DNA from: Pseudomonas lutea
GTDB lineage: Bacteria > Pseudomonadota > Gammaproteobacteria > Pseudomonadales > Pseudomonadaceae
Reading direction: 5' to 3'
Length of the DNA: 64,000 bases
NCBI RefSeq assembly: GCF_000759445.1
Contig: NZ_JRMB01000002.1
Coordinates: 1,364,001-1,428,000 of the forward strand
A program made the position numbers and the translations under genes. Shown piece by piece: positions 35,016-45,216 of this stretch. The notes under the pieces were generated by a model. It did not search any database. It had not been told where the DNA came from and was given only the letters and a program-made list of their open reading frames with translations. Position 1 is the stretch's first letter. Every line of letters begins with the position of its first letter.

Positions 35016-35315
35016 ATGGGCATTTTTGACTGGAAACACTGGATCGTCATTCTTGTGGTCGTCGTGCTGGTATTCGGCACCAAGAAACTCAAGAACCTGG
35101 GCACTGACGTCGGTGAATCGATCAAGGGCTTCCGCAAGGCCATGAACGACGACGAGAAGCATCCAGAACAGCCGCCAGTACAGCCAACGGCGCAACCGAC
35201 GGTTCAGCCTACGGTTCAGCCGCAGCAGCCTGTTCCCCCTGCTCAGGCGCCGCATCAACCGCACACCATCGACGCTCAGGCGCAACGAGTCGAAGACCCC
35301 ATCCGCAAAGACTAG
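35016..35315 (+). CDS. tatA: Sec-independent (Tat) translocase subunit TatA
   Basis: Forms the size-adaptable pore of the twin-arginine pathway for folded proteins. It has 99 residues from ATG 35016, with GAGGA 8 nt upstream. A short membrane helix (about 7-21) is followed by the conserved F-G-x-K-K-L-K hinge and an amphipathic helix ('[17 protein letters not shown]'). The C-terminal tail is a Pro/Gln repeat ([15 protein letters not shown]). First gene of tatABC. Confidence 0.95.
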   Translation: MGIFDWKHWIVILVVVVLVFGTKKLKNLGTDVGESIKGFRKAMNDDEKHPEQPPVQPTAQPTVQPTVQPQQPVPPAQAPHQPHTIDAQAQRVEDPIRKD

Positions 35316-35325
35316 GTCGTGACGC

Positions 35326-35877
35326 ATGTTTGGTATCAGCTTTTCTGAACTGCTGCTGGTCGGTCTGGTTGCCCTGCTCGTGCTCGGCCCGGAACGCCTC
35401 CCAGGCGCAGCACGGACGGCCGGGCTCTGGATCGGCCGTCTGAAACGCAGCTTCAATGCGATCAAACAGGAAGTTGAACGCGAGATCGGCGCCGATGAAA
35501 TTCGGCGTCAGCTGCACAACGAGCACATTCTTTCGCTCGAAGAGGAAGCACGCAAGATCATGCAGCCGCAGCAGCCCCCGGGAACGCCTGCCACGCCGCC
35601 ATCGGCCGCTCCTGTCGCCTCGCCTGCTTCGCAGCCACACACGCCGGCCGCACCGGTCATGGGCGCCTCCTCGCCGCTACAGAGCGCGGACCTCGGCCCT
35701 GCCGCTCCGGCCGAGACTGCATCGGTCACGCCGACGCCCGCAGACGCGGCGCCAGCTACACCGTCCACTCCCGCTTCTGCGCCTGCACCTGCACCTGCAC
35801 CTGAGATCACTGCAGCCACGGCGGTGCACAGCGCGCCTTCTGCCAACGATTCGTCACTGCCACCAAGAGCCCCATGA
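35326..35877 (+). CDS. tatB: Tat translocase subunit TatB
   Basis: With TatC forms the receptor for twin-arginine signal peptides. It has 183 residues. The N-terminal membrane helix with '[24 protein letters not shown]' (Glu in the helix, conserved G-P-E-R-L-P hinge) and the amphipathic helix '[25 protein letters not shown]' are typical. The last ~95 residues are a low-complexity Pro/Ala/Thr tail. It overlaps tatC by 4 bp. Confidence 0.95.
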   Translation: MFGISFSELLLVGLVALLVLGPERLPGAARTAGLWIGRLKRSFNAIKQEVEREIGADEIRRQLHNEHILSLEEEARKIMQPQQPPGTPATPPSAAPVASPASQPHTPAAPVMGASSPLQSADLGPAAPAETASVTPTPADAAPATPSTPASAPAPAPAPEITAATAVHSAPSANDSSLPPRAP

Positions 35878-36668
35878 GCGAAATTCCGGAAAACGACCAG
35901 CAAATGCCGCTGGTCTCGCACCTGACAGAACTGCGCTCACGACTGCTGCGCTGCGTACTCGCGATCTTCGTAATCTTCGGCGCGCTGTTTTACTTCACGC
36001 AGAAGATCTACACCTTCGTCTCCGCCCCGCTGCGCAAGTTTTTGCCTGAAGGCGCGACGATGATCGCGACCGATGTGGCGTCGCCGTTCATCACGCCGTT
36101 CAAGCTGACGATGATGGTGGCGCTGTTTCTGGCGATGCCGGTGATTCTGTATCAGATCTGGGGTTTCATCGCGCCAGGGCTCTACAAGCATGAAAAGCGC
36201 GTGGCGGTCCCGCTGCTGATTTCCAGCATCATTCTGTTCTACGCCGGTATGGCGTTTGCCTACTTCCTGGTCTTCCCGCTGATTTTTCACTTCTTCGCCA
36301 GCGTTACGCCGGAAGGGGTGTCGATGATGACGGACATCGCCAGCTATCTCGACTTCGTGATGACGCTGTTCCTGGCGTTTGGTGTTGCGTTCGAGATCCC
36401 GGTTGCGGTGGTGCTGCTGGTGTGGATCGGCATCGTCGACGTCAAATACCTGAAGAAGATTCGCCCTTACGTGGTGATCGGCTGCTTCGTGGTCGGCATG
36501 ATTCTCACCCCGCCGGACATCTTTTCGCAGACCTTGCTTGCCGTGCCGATGTGGCTGCTGTTTGAGATCGGTGTGCTGTGCAGCTCAATGATTACCAAGC
36601 GCGGCGACCACGAAGACGACGAAAAAGCCGAAGACGAACAAAGCCAGCCGCCAGCGACCCAACCGTGA
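35874..36668 (+). CDS. tatC: Tat translocase subunit TatC
   Basis: Six-helix inner-membrane core of the twin-arginine translocase. It has 264 residues. The N-terminal signal-peptide-binding segment '[16 protein letters not shown]' is conserved, and helices follow at about 22-42, 75-100, 110-140, 155-185, 193-210 and 215-235. The C-terminal tail is charged. Its stop overlaps the rsmE GTG start (GTGA). Confidence 0.97.
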   Translation: MSEIPENDQQMPLVSHLTELRSRLLRCVLAIFVIFGALFYFTQKIYTFVSAPLRKFLPEGATMIATDVASPFITPFKLTMMVALFLAMPVILYQIWGFIAPGLYKHEKRVAVPLLISSIILFYAGMAFAYFLVFPLIFHFFASVTPEGVSMMTDIASYLDFVMTLFLAFGVAFEIPVAVVLLVWIGIVDVKYLKKIRPYVVIGCFVVGMILTPPDIFSQTLLAVPMWLLFEIGVLCSSMITKRGDHEDDEKAEDEQSQPPATQP

Positions 36669-37372
36669 ATCTGCTGTTGTTGGAGGAAGCTGACTTCATT
36701 GCGGCTGACCGGGTTGTGTTGCGCGATCGCCGCCTCACGCATATGCAGGAAGTCCATCGCAGCGAGGTGGGCGACAGCCTGAGGGTTGGGCGCGTGGACG
36801 GGTTGCTGGGCAGCGCACAATTGCTGCGTCTGGAGGCTCGAGAAGCCGAGCTGTCGGTGAGCTTCGAGCATGCTCCTCCCGCCAAATTGCCACTGACGCT
36901 GATCCTTGCCCTGCCGCGCCCGAAGATGCTGCGCAGGGTGTTCCAGACCGTGGCCACCATGGGTGTCCCGAAGGTCATCCTGATCAACAGCTACCGCGTT
37001 GAAAAAAGCTTTTGGCAGACGCCTTTTCTGGAGCCCGCTGCGATTCGCGAGCAGTTGATTCTTGGCCTGGAACAGGCCCGGGACAGTGTGCTGCCGGAGA
37101 TCGTTATCGAAAAGCGCTTCAAACCCTTCGTTGAGGACCGCCTGCCTGCCATCGCAGACGGAACGTTGGGCCTGGTTGGCCATCCGGGAGAGTTCCCGGC
37201 CTGTCCCCGTGCCGTCGAGCAGCCCGTCACGCTGGCCATCGGCCCTGAGGGCGGCTGGATTCCTTACGAGGTGGATCTGCTGCGAGCGTCGGGGCTGAAT
37301 CCGGTGCAGCTGGGTACACGGATCCTGCGCGTTGAGACCGCCGTGACTGCGCTGCTGGCCCGGCTGTTCTAA
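36665..37372 (+). CDS. rsmE: 16S rRNA (uracil-1498-N3)-methyltransferase RsmE
   Basis: SPOUT-fold methyltransferase that modifies U1498 of 16S rRNA. It has 235 residues from GTG 36665 ([10 protein letters not shown]), overlapping the tatC stop by 4 bp. The N-terminal PUA-like RNA-binding domain includes '[22 protein letters not shown]'. The SPOUT knot motifs are '[17 protein letters not shown]' and '[17 protein letters not shown]'. It is the end of the tat operon. Confidence 0.95.
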   Translation: MNLLLLEEADFIAADRVVLRDRRLTHMQEVHRSEVGDSLRVGRVDGLLGSAQLLRLEAREAELSVSFEHAPPAKLPLTLILALPRPKMLRRVFQTVATMGVPKVILINSYRVEKSFWQTPFLEPAAIREQLILGLEQARDSVLPEIVIEKRFKPFVEDRLPAIADGTLGLVGHPGEFPACPRAVEQPVTLAIGPEGGWIPYEVDLLRASGLNPVQLGTRILRVETAVTALLARLF

Positions 37373-37448
37373 GGTCCGCAGTCGGCGCCCGGTAATACGT
37401 TTTATCTGACGCTGCGAGGCGGCCAGTTTGCTGCCGCTTTGCGCCAGT

Positions 37449-37527
37449 TCGCGGGCAAGCGCGCTCCTACAAACTTTCGCTCGCGCTTGTGCTTCTGCCT
37501 AAGGCGTAGGAGCGCGCTTGCCCGCGA
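37449..37527. repeat. REP pair (family B) after rsmE
   Basis: Two family B REPs in inverted orientation (GCGGGCAAGCGCGCTCCTAC ... GTAGGAGCGCGCTTGCCCGC) with tail-facing arms, in the 264-bp gap before the first chemoreceptor gene. Confidence 0.85.
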
Positions 37528-37572
37528 TGGGCTGCGCAGCAGTCGTCCCCCAGACACTTCATCTCTCCTCGC

Positions 37573-37599
37573 TTCAGTTCGACGCGCATCAGCCGATGT
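37573..37599 (+). promoter_or_regulatory. Candidate FliA (sigma-28) promoter of the first chemoreceptor
   Basis: TTCAGTTC (37573-37580), an 11-nt spacer, then GCCGATGT (37592-37599). Compared with TAAAGTTT-N11-GCCGATAA this matches 5/8 and 6/8 with the exact spacer length, 37 bp before the start codon. Confidence 0.5.
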
Positions 37600-37636
37600 A
37601 CAGGCGTCCATAACAACAAACGCCCAAGGAATCATC

Positions 37637-39553
37637 ATGTCTCGCTGGTTTGCCCATCGCCTCGGAAATATGAGCGTCAGTCTCAAACTGGGTATCGGCT
37701 TCGGGCTGGTGCTGTTGCTGACGCTACTCATCACCGCCACGGGATGGTGGAGCGTAAATGCGCTGATCGAGCGCGGCGACAAGCTGGGCATGATCTCGCA
37801 AACCAGTGAGCGCACGATGGACCTGCGCGCCGCGCGCATGGCCTATGAGACCCAGTACAGCGCCGAGGCTGCGACGGCGGTCATGACCGCACTGGACAAG
37901 CTCGACGCCGACCTGAAAACCGCTGGCACCATGATCAAGGGCGCTGACGACCTTAAGTTGCTAAGCATCCAGATCCAAGCCGCTGCCGACTACCGCAATG
38001 CCTTTGGCGAGATGACCAAGGCCATCCAGGCCCGTGAGGCCAGCCGTACCAACCTGGGCGCTTCGGCCGACGCTGCAGTGGATAGCGTCAAGAAAATCGA
38101 AGAAGCGTTGATCCAGCACGACAACATTCTGCAGTTCAACGGCGCTGTCGACGTGAGCAAGCAGATCCAGCAGGCCCGCTTCCAGGTGCGTGGCTACACC
38201 TTCAGCGGTAACCCGGATTTCGAGAAGAACGCCACGGCCGCCATCGACGAAGCCATCGTCGGGGTCAACACGCTCGCAGGCGACGTTTCCTCCCAGTACA
38301 TCCCGCAATTGCAAAAGGCCAACTTGGCACTCAAGGGCTATCGCGCCGCAGTGGGCCAGTACCGGGACGCACAACAGAACAGCCGTCAGGCGTTGGAAAA
38401 GATGACCGGCCTGGGCCAGCAACTGCTCGATGTCAGCGACCAACTGAACGTCTCGCAAAATGCCAAACGTGATGCCGACAGCAGCCAGGCCCAGTCAACG
38501 CTTGGTATCGCAACGGTGCTGGCGCTGATTCTTGGCGCGCTCGCCGCATGGATCATCACACGGCAAATTACCGTGCCGCTGAGCCAGACACTAATTGCCG
38601 TCGAGCGCGTTGCCTCCGGCGACCTCACCCATAACCTCAGTGTCGACCGGCGTGACGAGCTCGGCCAGTTACAAAGCAGCATCCAGCGCATGACGGTGGG
38701 ACTGCGGGAGCTGATCAGCGGCATCGGCGAAGGTGTTACCCAGATCGCCAGCGCTGCCGAAGAGCTGTCCGCGGTCACCGAACAAACCAGCGCCGGCGTG
38801 AACAGTCAGAAAATCGAGACCGACCAGGTCGCGACGGCGATGCATGAGATGACCGCCACTGTGCAGGAAGTTGCGCGCAATGCGGAAGAAGCCTCCGAAG
38901 CGGCGGTAGCCGCCGACCTTCAAGCCCGCGAGGGCGACAAAGTGGTCAATGAAGCCATTGTGCAGATCGAGCGGCTGGCCAGTGAGGTAGGGCATTCCAC
39001 CGAAGCCATGGCCGAACTCAAACGCGAGAGCGACAAGATCGGCAGCGTCCTGGATGTGATCAAGTCGGTCGCACAGCAAACCAACCTGCTGGCACTGAAT
39101 GCCGCCATTGAGGCCGCTCGGGCAGGCGAAGCCGGGCGTGGTTTCGCCGTGGTGGCGGACGAGGTCCGTAGCCTGGCGCAACGCACGCAGAAATCGACCG
39201 AGGAAATCGAAGAGCTTATTTCCGGTTTGCAGAACGGGACTCGGCAGGTCGCGACGATCATGGACAACAGCCGAGAGCTGACAGTCAGCAGCGTCGAGTT
39301 GACCCGCCGTGCCGGCAGTTCGCTGGAAAGCATTACCCGCACCGTCTCGGCAATTCAGTCCATGAACCAGCAAATCGCTGCCGCAGCCGAGCAACAAAGC
39401 GCCACCGCTGAAGAAATCAACCGCAGCGTGCTGAACGTGCGAGACGTTTCGGAACAGACCTCCGCCGCCAGTGAAGAAACGGCCGCATCCAGCGTGGAGC
39501 TGGCCCGTTTGGGCAGCCACCTGCAGGCACTGGTTGGCCGGTTCAGGGTCTGA
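37637..39553 (+). CDS. Methyl-accepting chemotaxis protein, HBM-type sensor (first of tandem pair)
   Basis: A 638-residue chemoreceptor starting at ATG 37637 (AAGGA 8 nt upstream). The first membrane helix is at about 20-42. A ~245-residue all-helical periplasmic domain fits the helical bimodular (HBM) class. The second membrane helix is at about 288-310, followed by HAMP and a signalling domain with the conserved hairpin '[31 protein letters not shown]'. There is no CheR-docking pentapeptide; the C-terminus is G-R-F-R-V. In P. aeruginosa the receptor at this position downstream of rsmE is McpK (2-oxoglutarate). Sharing that ligand is an inference from position and domain class only. Confidence 0.9.
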   Translation: MSRWFAHRLGNMSVSLKLGIGFGLVLLLTLLITATGWWSVNALIERGDKLGMISQTSERTMDLRAARMAYETQYSAEAATAVMTALDKLDADLKTAGTMIKGADDLKLLSIQIQAAADYRNAFGEMTKAIQAREASRTNLGASADAAVDSVKKIEEALIQHDNILQFNGAVDVSKQIQQARFQVRGYTFSGNPDFEKNATAAIDEAIVGVNTLAGDVSSQYIPQLQKANLALKGYRAAVGQYRDAQQNSRQALEKMTGLGQQLLDVSDQLNVSQNAKRDADSSQAQSTLGIATVLALILGALAAWIITRQITVPLSQTLIAVERVASGDLTHNLSVDRRDELGQLQSSIQRMTVGLRELISGIGEGVTQIASAAEELSAVTEQTSAGVNSQKIETDQVATAMHEMTATVQEVARNAEEASEAAVAADLQAREGDKVVNEAIVQIERLASEVGHSTEAMAELKRESDKIGSVLDVIKSVAQQTNLLALNAAIEAARAGEAGRGFAVVADEVRSLAQRTQKSTEEIEELISGLQNGTRQVATIMDNSRELTVSSVELTRRAGSSLESITRTVSAIQSMNQQIAAAAEQQSATAEEINRSVLNVRDVSEQTSAASEETAASSVELARLGSHLQALVGRFRV

Positions 39554-39603
39554 TCAAACACCGGGAGCGATTCGCGCACGCTTTCTGGAGGTACGCAATT
39601 CGC

Positions 39604-39763
39604 CTGTCGGAGCCGGCTTGAACTGGCGACCCCGGTGATCACTTGCAAAGATATTGACTGACCCCAAGCCGTCCGTAGGAGCCGGCTTGCTGGCGAAGGC
39701 GGTGGATCAGTTGCGCAGATATTGACTGACCCTACGCGTTCGCCAGCAAGCCGGCTCCTACAG
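39604..39763. repeat. Degenerate REP and REPIN (family A) between the two chemoreceptor genes
   Basis: A degenerate single arm is at about 39604-39630, and a full REPIN with inverted arms is at 39674-39763. They occupy the middle of the 338-bp gap; the right part holds the candidate promoter of the second receptor. Confidence 0.85.
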
Positions 39764-39833
39764 GTTCGGCTGAGAATCTGTGACACACGTCACCCCTTCT
39801 ACCCGCTCAGAAATGTCCTACGGCCTGATCAGG

Positions 39834-39860
39834 TCACGCCTCAGCGTCCCCTGCCGATGC
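39834..39860 (+). promoter_or_regulatory. Weak candidate FliA promoter of the second chemoreceptor
   Basis: TCACGCCT (39834-39841), 11 nt, GCCGATGC (39853-39860). The -10 element is good (6/8); the -35 element is weak (4/8). It lies 31 bp before the start codon, like its counterpart before the first receptor. Confidence 0.35.
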
Positions 39861-39891
39861 GCGTTTATCGCTCATTGGCAGGAGATGCCTC

Positions 39892-41835
39892 ATGTTTCAT
39901 GGAATCAACAGAGCGCTGGCCAACACCAGCGTGAAACTCAAACTCTCGCTGGGCTTCGGCCTGGTTTTGCTTCTGACGCTGGCCATTACCCTGACGGGGT
40001 GGCATGGGCTCGACACCATGATCGAGCGCTCGGAGTCACTGACCTCCATCGCTCAGCTCAACGCGATGACCAAAGACCTGCGCGCCGAGCGCATCGTTTT
40101 CCGCGGGGAGAACACCCCTGAAAGCGCCTCGCGCGTTGTCACCCGTATCAACGAAATTGAAGCGCATCTGGTAGTGCTGCGGGAGGACGCGCCGCCACCC
40201 GACATTCTCAAATTGCTCAACGGGCAGAGTGACACGGTAAGGGCGCTGGAGACCACTTTCGCTGATCTGGCCAGGCTGTTAACTGCGCGAGCGGACGCTC
40301 GGACGCAGCTGGGAAAGCTCTCCGAAGAGGCAATCACCTCCATCGGCGAGGTTGAAAGCGAAGTCTTGAAGGCAGTCAGCCAGGAGCAGGACAGCAGTGA
40401 GCGTCTGGACGAGTTCACTAACCTGCAACAGTTGCGGGGGCAGGTGCAGAACGCTCGCTATGAGGTTCAGGCGTACGTGTTCAGCGGCAAAGAGTCCTAC
40501 GAAATCGCCGCCGTGACCGCCATCGATGAAGCATTGAAGGAGGTAGAACAAATCGCCAGTGATCAGGCTGACAGCAATGTCAGCGGGCTGCTCAAAGCGC
40601 GCAAGACGCTGCTCAAGTACCGTGAGCACATGGGTTTGTTCAAAGATCTGCAAGTCAAGGTGGAGGCGGCCCAGGAAGTCATGGAGACGCTGAGCGAGAG
40701 CCTGCTGACGTCCACCGGGGAGATCATTGCGCTGCAAGGCCAGCGGCGCGATGCCGAGGCCACTCAATCGCGCCAGACGCTGAGCGCCGTGGCCGGGCTG
40801 GCAATACTCTTGGGACTGCTGGCGGCCTGGTTGATTACTCAGCAGATCATTGCGCCGCTGCGGCTCACGCTGAGTGCAGCAGCGCGCATCGCCAACGGTG
40901 ATTTGAGTCAGGACCTGGAAGTCGGCCGACGCGACGAAATGGGCATGCTGCAACGGAGCATGCAGGAAATGACCGTGAGCCTGCGCCAACTCATCACCGG
41001 CATCAGTGATGGCGTTACGCAGATAGCCAGCGCGGCGGAGCAACTGTCGGCGGTGACAGAGCAGACCAGCGTGGGCGTGAACAGCCAGAAAGACGAAACC
41101 GACTGCGTGGCGACCGCAATGAACCAGATGACCTCGACGGTCATGGAGGTGGCGCGCAACGCTGAGGAAGCCAGCGAGGCAGCGCGGCATGCCGATCAAC
41201 AGGCGCGGGACGGTGACAAAGTGGTCAACGACGCTATCGCGCAGATCGAACGCCTCGCACTGGAGGTCAACAATTCGACCGAGGCCATGGGCAAGCTCAA
41301 GCTGGAGAGCGACAAGATCGGCGGCGTGCTCGACGTGATCAAGTCGGTCTCGCAACAGACCAATCTGCTGGCCCTCAATGCGGCGATCGAAGCGGCCCGT
41401 GCCGGCGAGGCAGGACGTGGGTTTGCTGTTGTGGCGGACGAAGTTCGTGGCCTGGCGCAGCGCACTCAGGAATCCACCGAAGAAATCGAAGTACTGATCG
41501 CCGCGCTTCAGAGCGGCACTCAACAGGTGGTGACCACGCTCGATGCGAGCCGGACGTTGACTGACAGCAGCGTCGAGCTGAGTCGCCAAGCGGGTCAAGC
41601 GCTTGGGCACATCGCACGCACCGTGTCGACGATTCAGACCATGAATCAGCAGATCGCTGCGGCCGGGGAAGAACAAAGCAGCGTGGCAGAACAGATCAAT
41701 CGCAGTGTGATGAGCGTGCGAGACGTCTCCGAACAGACCGCCGCCTCCAGTGAAGAAACAGCAGCGTCGAGCATCGAGCTGGCGCGGCTGGGCGTGCACC
41801 TGCAAGAGATGGTGGGCAGATTTCGGGTGAATTAA
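39892..41835 (+). CDS. Methyl-accepting chemotaxis protein, HBM-type sensor (second of tandem pair)
   Basis: A 647-residue paralogue of the preceding receptor, with CAGGAG 7-8 nt before ATG 39892. The architecture is the same: first membrane helix about 20-42, long helical periplasmic sensor, second membrane helix about 298-320, HAMP and signalling domain with '[31 protein letters not shown]'. The cytoplasmic halves of the pair are very similar, while the sensor halves differ strongly, which suggests duplication followed by ligand divergence. The C-terminus E-M-V-G-R-F-R-V-N is echoed three times in the downstream tandem repeats. Confidence 0.9.
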   Translation: MFHGINRALANTSVKLKLSLGFGLVLLLTLAITLTGWHGLDTMIERSESLTSIAQLNAMTKDLRAERIVFRGENTPESASRVVTRINEIEAHLVVLREDAPPPDILKLLNGQSDTVRALETTFADLARLLTARADARTQLGKLSEEAITSIGEVESEVLKAVSQEQDSSERLDEFTNLQQLRGQVQNARYEVQAYVFSGKESYEIAAVTAIDEALKEVEQIASDQADSNVSGLLKARKTLLKYREHMGLFKDLQVKVEAAQEVMETLSESLLTSTGEIIALQGQRRDAEATQSRQTLSAVAGLAILLGLLAAWLITQQIIAPLRLTLSAAARIANGDLSQDLEVGRRDEMGMLQRSMQEMTVSLRQLITGISDGVTQIASAAEQLSAVTEQTSVGVNSQKDETDCVATAMNQMTSTVMEVARNAEEASEAARHADQQARDGDKVVNDAIAQIERLALEVNNSTEAMGKLKLESDKIGGVLDVIKSVSQQTNLLALNAAIEAARAGEAGRGFAVVADEVRGLAQRTQESTEEIEVLIAALQSGTQQVVTTLDASRTLTDSSVELSRQAGQALGHIARTVSTIQTMNQQIAAAGEEQSSVAEQINRSVMSVRDVSEQTAASSEETAASSIELARLGVHLQEMVGRFRVN

Positions 41836-42530
41836 ACAACGTTGTACCCCTGCAGGAGCGCGCTTGCCCGCGAAATGATCTGTCTGCGAAATGGCGGATG
41901 ACTGACACACCGCATCGCGGGCAAGCGCGCTCCTACAGTCGATTCACGTATGCCATCGAACGTGCAGAACGCCCAGATCGCCAGGTGTATAGCTGCGGAG
42001 ATGGTGGGCAGGTTTCGAGTGAGTTAAACAACGTCGTACCCCTGTAGGAGCGCGCTTGCCCGCGAAGATGATCTGCCTGCCACATGGCGGGTGACTGACA
42101 CACCGCATCGCGGGCAAGCGCGCTCTTACAGTTGATTTACGTATGCCATCGAACGTGCACAACGCCCAGATCGCCAGGTGTATAGCTGCGGAGATGGTGG
42201 GCAGATTTCGGGTGAATTAAACACCGTCTTACCCTTGTAGGAGCGCGCTTGCCCGCGAAATGATCTGTCTGCGAAATGGCGGATGACTGACTCACCGCAT
42301 CGCGGGCAAGCGCGCTCCTACAGTCGATTCAGGTATGCCATCGAACGTGCAGAACGCCCAGATCGCCAGGTGTATAGCTGCGGAGATGGTGGGCAGGTTT
42401 CGAGTGAGTTAAACAACGTCGTACCCCTGTAGGAGAGCGCTTGCCCGCGAAATGATCTGTCTGCGAAATGGCGGGTGACTGACACACCGCATCGCGGGCG
42501 AGCGCGCTCTTACAGTTGATTTACGCGCGG
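41806..42530. repeat. ~192-bp tandem repeats carrying the chemoreceptor tail + family B REPIN
   Basis: The word GAGATGGTGGGCAG occurs at 41806 (inside the gene), 41998, 42191 and 42383, giving periods of 192, 193 and 192 bp. Each unit contains a copy of the last ~9 codons of the receptor (E-M-V-G-R-F-R-V-N/S-stop), ACCCCTGTAGGAGCGCGC, an inverted family B REP pair, and ~60 bp of unique spacer (CAGAACGCCCAGATCGCC). The last unit is incomplete. The 783-bp gap to opgH holds only this array and the opgH terminator. Confidence 0.93.
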
Positions 42531-42565
42531 TAATCAGCCCTGCACAAACGAGCTTCCATGCCCAA

Positions 42566-42608
42566 ACAAAAACGCCGCCGAAGATTGCTCTTCGGCGGCG
42601 TTTTGTTT
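42566..42608 (-). terminator. opgGH terminator
   Basis: CGCCGCCGAAGA-TTGC-TCTTCGGCGGCG with flanking A/T extensions (CAAACAAAA / TTTTGTTTG) makes a very long, near-perfect stem, 11 bp from the opgH stop. Confidence 0.9.
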
Positions 42609-42618
42609 GGCGCTTGAA

Positions 42619-45216
42619 TCAGGCGTTTACGAGGGTGGACTCGTTCACATGCGTCGCTGGCTGCAGCGGCAGCAAAGGCGCATGTGGGTCTGCATCCACT
42701 GACGCCCGCCATGCATTCAGCCAGGCGGAGTTGCCTTCGCTCCAGACCAGCTCATGCAAGCGAGCCAGCGCAACCGGATCGCTCAGCAATTGCAGGCGCT
42801 CATGGTTGTTCAGCAGCTCAGGGCCACCCTTGATGGCATGACGTACACGCTCAACGCGCATCCATTCGATCGGCTCGGCGTGACGATGGCGTGAAGTCGC
42901 CAGCGCACACGCCAAGGCGTTCTGCTGTGGATCAACCACCGCACGGACGAATCCATCGTTCAGCGCGTGCCAGCGGTTCTCGTGCGTGTACTTGTCGGTA
43001 GACACCAGTTCCTGCGGAGGCGTGTGCTCTTCCGGGATCAGGAACAGCTTGGTGTCACGTGCCTTCAGGCCCAGGTTAGTGCGGCTGGAAATCACCGACA
43101 CCGGGATCGACAACATCAACGAACCCACAATCGGCACCAGCCACCACAGGAAGCTTGGGTTAAGCCAGGCCACCAACAGCGCCCAGCAAAAACCGAGCAA
43201 CGTCTGCGGCCCGTGACGTTTAACCGCTTCACTCCACGGCGTCGAGTCATCGTCACGCTGCGGAGAGTTCCAGGTGGCGGCCCAGCCCAGGAAAGCAGCC
43301 AGCACGAAGCGGGTGTGGAAGATCATGCGCACGGGTGCCAACAGCATGGAGAACAGCATCTCCAGCAGCATCGACATCGTGACCTTGATCCGCCCGCCGT
43401 AGCCGGTAGCGCCCTTCGCCCAGATCAAAATGACGCTGAGCAGTTTAGGCAGGAACAACAGCACGACAGTCGTCGAGAACAATGCGACGGCTTTTTCCGG
43501 GTGCCACTGCGGCCACAACGGATACAGCTGACGCGGCTCCATGAAGTAGGTCGGCTCCATCAGTGTGTTCACCGCCAGCAACGCAGTGGACAGCACCAGG
43601 AAGAAGAACCACAACGGCGCTGACAGATACGACATCACGCCCGTCAGGAACACCGCACGGTGAACCGGGTGCATGCCCTTGACCAGGAACAGGCGGAAGT
43701 TCATCAGGTTACCGTGGCACCAGCGACGGTCACGCTTGAGCTCATCCAGCAAGTTCGGCGGCAGCTCTTCGTAACTGCCAGGCAGGTCGTAGGCGATCCA
43801 CACGCCCCAGCCAGCACGTCGCATCAGCGCTGCTTCAACGAAGTCGTGGGACAGAATGGCACCGGCGAACGCGCCTTTGCCGGGCAATGGCGCCAGGGCG
43901 CAGTGCTCGATAAAGGGTTTCATACGGATGATCGCGTTGTGACCCCAATAGTGCGATTCGCCCAACTGCCAAAAGTGCAAGCCGGCCGTGAACAGCGGGC
44001 CGTACACACGGGTAGCGAACTGCTGCATGCGCGCATACAAGGTGTCCATGCCCGACGCACGCGGCGCGGTCTGGATAATCCCGGCATCCGGCGTGGCTTC
44101 CATCAAGCGCACCAGACTGGTCAGACACTCACCGCTCATGACCGAGTCAGCGTCGAGGACGACCATGTAGCGGTACTCACCGCCCCAGCGACGGCAGAAG
44201 TCATCCAGGTTGCCGCTTTTGCGCTTAACGCGACGGCGGCGACGACGATAGAAGATCTTGCCGAACCCGCCGGTTTCACGACACACGTCCAGCCAGGCTT
44301 GTTGCTCGGCCACACAAATGTCGGTCTCGTTGGAGTCGCTCAGGATGAAGAAGTCGAAACGGTCCAGGTCACCCGTGGCCTTGACCGACTCGAACGTGGC
44401 CCGCAGACCTGCGAACACACGCGGCACATCTTCGTTGCAGATCGGCATCACCAACGCTGTACGGGCACCCGCTTCGATCGGTTCATTGCCCGCACTTGCA
44501 CCGGAAATACGGTACTTGTCGCGGCCAGTCAGCAGTTCGAGGAAGCCCATCAGCGCGGTCCAGAAACCTGCCGAGACCCAGCAGAACAAAATCCCGAACA
44601 ACAACAGGATGCTGGTCTGAAGTGCGTACGGCATGACCTGAACAGCCGTCTGCCACAGGGTTTGATGACTGATTTCGTCGAACGAAACCAGCGACCAGCC
44701 TTGATACGGCAGGATGCCTTTCATGTAGAAGCCGGCGACGATGGTCTGGCCCAGCATGAGGATCAGCAGGATGTAACGACGGATCGAACCCACGGTGCGC
44801 CAGCGCGCCTTGGGCAGATCACGCGGCAAGTCATCCTTGGGCGGCGGCGGATTGGTTTTGCCGGTCAGACGGCGCCATCCGCGGTGCAGGATATTGGTGC
44901 GCCACGGTTCCGGCACCACTTTGGTACGACGGATCGGTGGCGTGGCTTTCAGGCGAACACGGCCGCTGGCGTCGACACTCAGCATCTCGGCTTCGTGCAG
45001 CTCATTAGCGGTCGTCAGCGTCAGACGACGCTCTACCGAAGCCTGAGCGGCCTCGGCAGGGTCAGCGACAGTCTGCGCGGAGAGGCGCTCGTGCAGCTCG
45101 GCGAACGAGGTGCAGCTGGCAAGTTCTGCCCGCTGCACATCGGTCATCGGCAAATGCGCCAGGTACTCGCTGAGAGACTCATTCAGAGGCTCTGGCACCG
45201 CATTTGAATTACTCAT
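42619..45216 (-). CDS. opgH: Glucans biosynthesis glucosyltransferase H (OpgH/MdoH)
   Basis: Inner-membrane GT2-family enzyme that builds the beta-1,2-linked backbone of osmoregulated periplasmic glucans from UDP-glucose. It has 865 residues and multiple membrane helices around a large cytoplasmic GT domain. Motifs include the acidic residues in '[10 protein letters not shown]' and '[11 protein letters not shown]', and the processivity-type '[10 protein letters not shown]'. The ATG overlaps the opgG 3' end by 8 bp, so translation is coupled. In P. syringae this locus is known as hrpM, required for disease and the hypersensitive reaction. Confidence 0.96.
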   Translation of the reverse strand: MSNSNAVPEPLNESLSEYLAHLPMTDVQRAELASCTSFAELHERLSAQTVADPAEAAQASVERRLTLTTANELHEAEMLSVDASGRVRLKATPPIRRTKVVPEPWRTNILHRGWRRLTGKTNPPPPKDDLPRDLPKARWRTVGSIRRYILLILMLGQTIVAGFYMKGILPYQGWSLVSFDEISHQTLWQTAVQVMPYALQTSILLLFGILFCWVSAGFWTALMGFLELLTGRDKYRISGASAGNEPIEAGARTALVMPICNEDVPRVFAGLRATFESVKATGDLDRFDFFILSDSNETDICVAEQQAWLDVCRETGGFGKIFYRRRRRRVKRKSGNLDDFCRRWGGEYRYMVVLDADSVMSGECLTSLVRLMEATPDAGIIQTAPRASGMDTLYARMQQFATRVYGPLFTAGLHFWQLGESHYWGHNAIIRMKPFIEHCALAPLPGKGAFAGAILSHDFVEAALMRRAGWGVWIAYDLPGSYEELPPNLLDELKRDRRWCHGNLMNFRLFLVKGMHPVHRAVFLTGVMSYLSAPLWFFFLVLSTALLAVNTLMEPTYFMEPRQLYPLWPQWHPEKAVALFSTTVVLLFLPKLLSVILIWAKGATGYGGRIKVTMSMLLEMLFSMLLAPVRMIFHTRFVLAAFLGWAATWNSPQRDDDSTPWSEAVKRHGPQTLLGFCWALLVAWLNPSFLWWLVPIVGSLMLSIPVSVISSRTNLGLKARDTKLFLIPEEHTPPQELVSTDKYTHENRWHALNDGFVRAVVDPQQNALACALATSRHRHAEPIEWMRVERVRHAIKGGPELLNNHERLQLLSDPVALARLHELVWSEGNSAWLNAWRASVDADPHAPLLPLQPATHVNESTLVNA

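Noticed and set aside
41806..42530. Regularly spaced palindromic repeats that could suggest a CRISPR array
   Set aside because: Units are 192 bp and nearly identical throughout, including the intervening sequence. There are no unique spacers and no cas genes.
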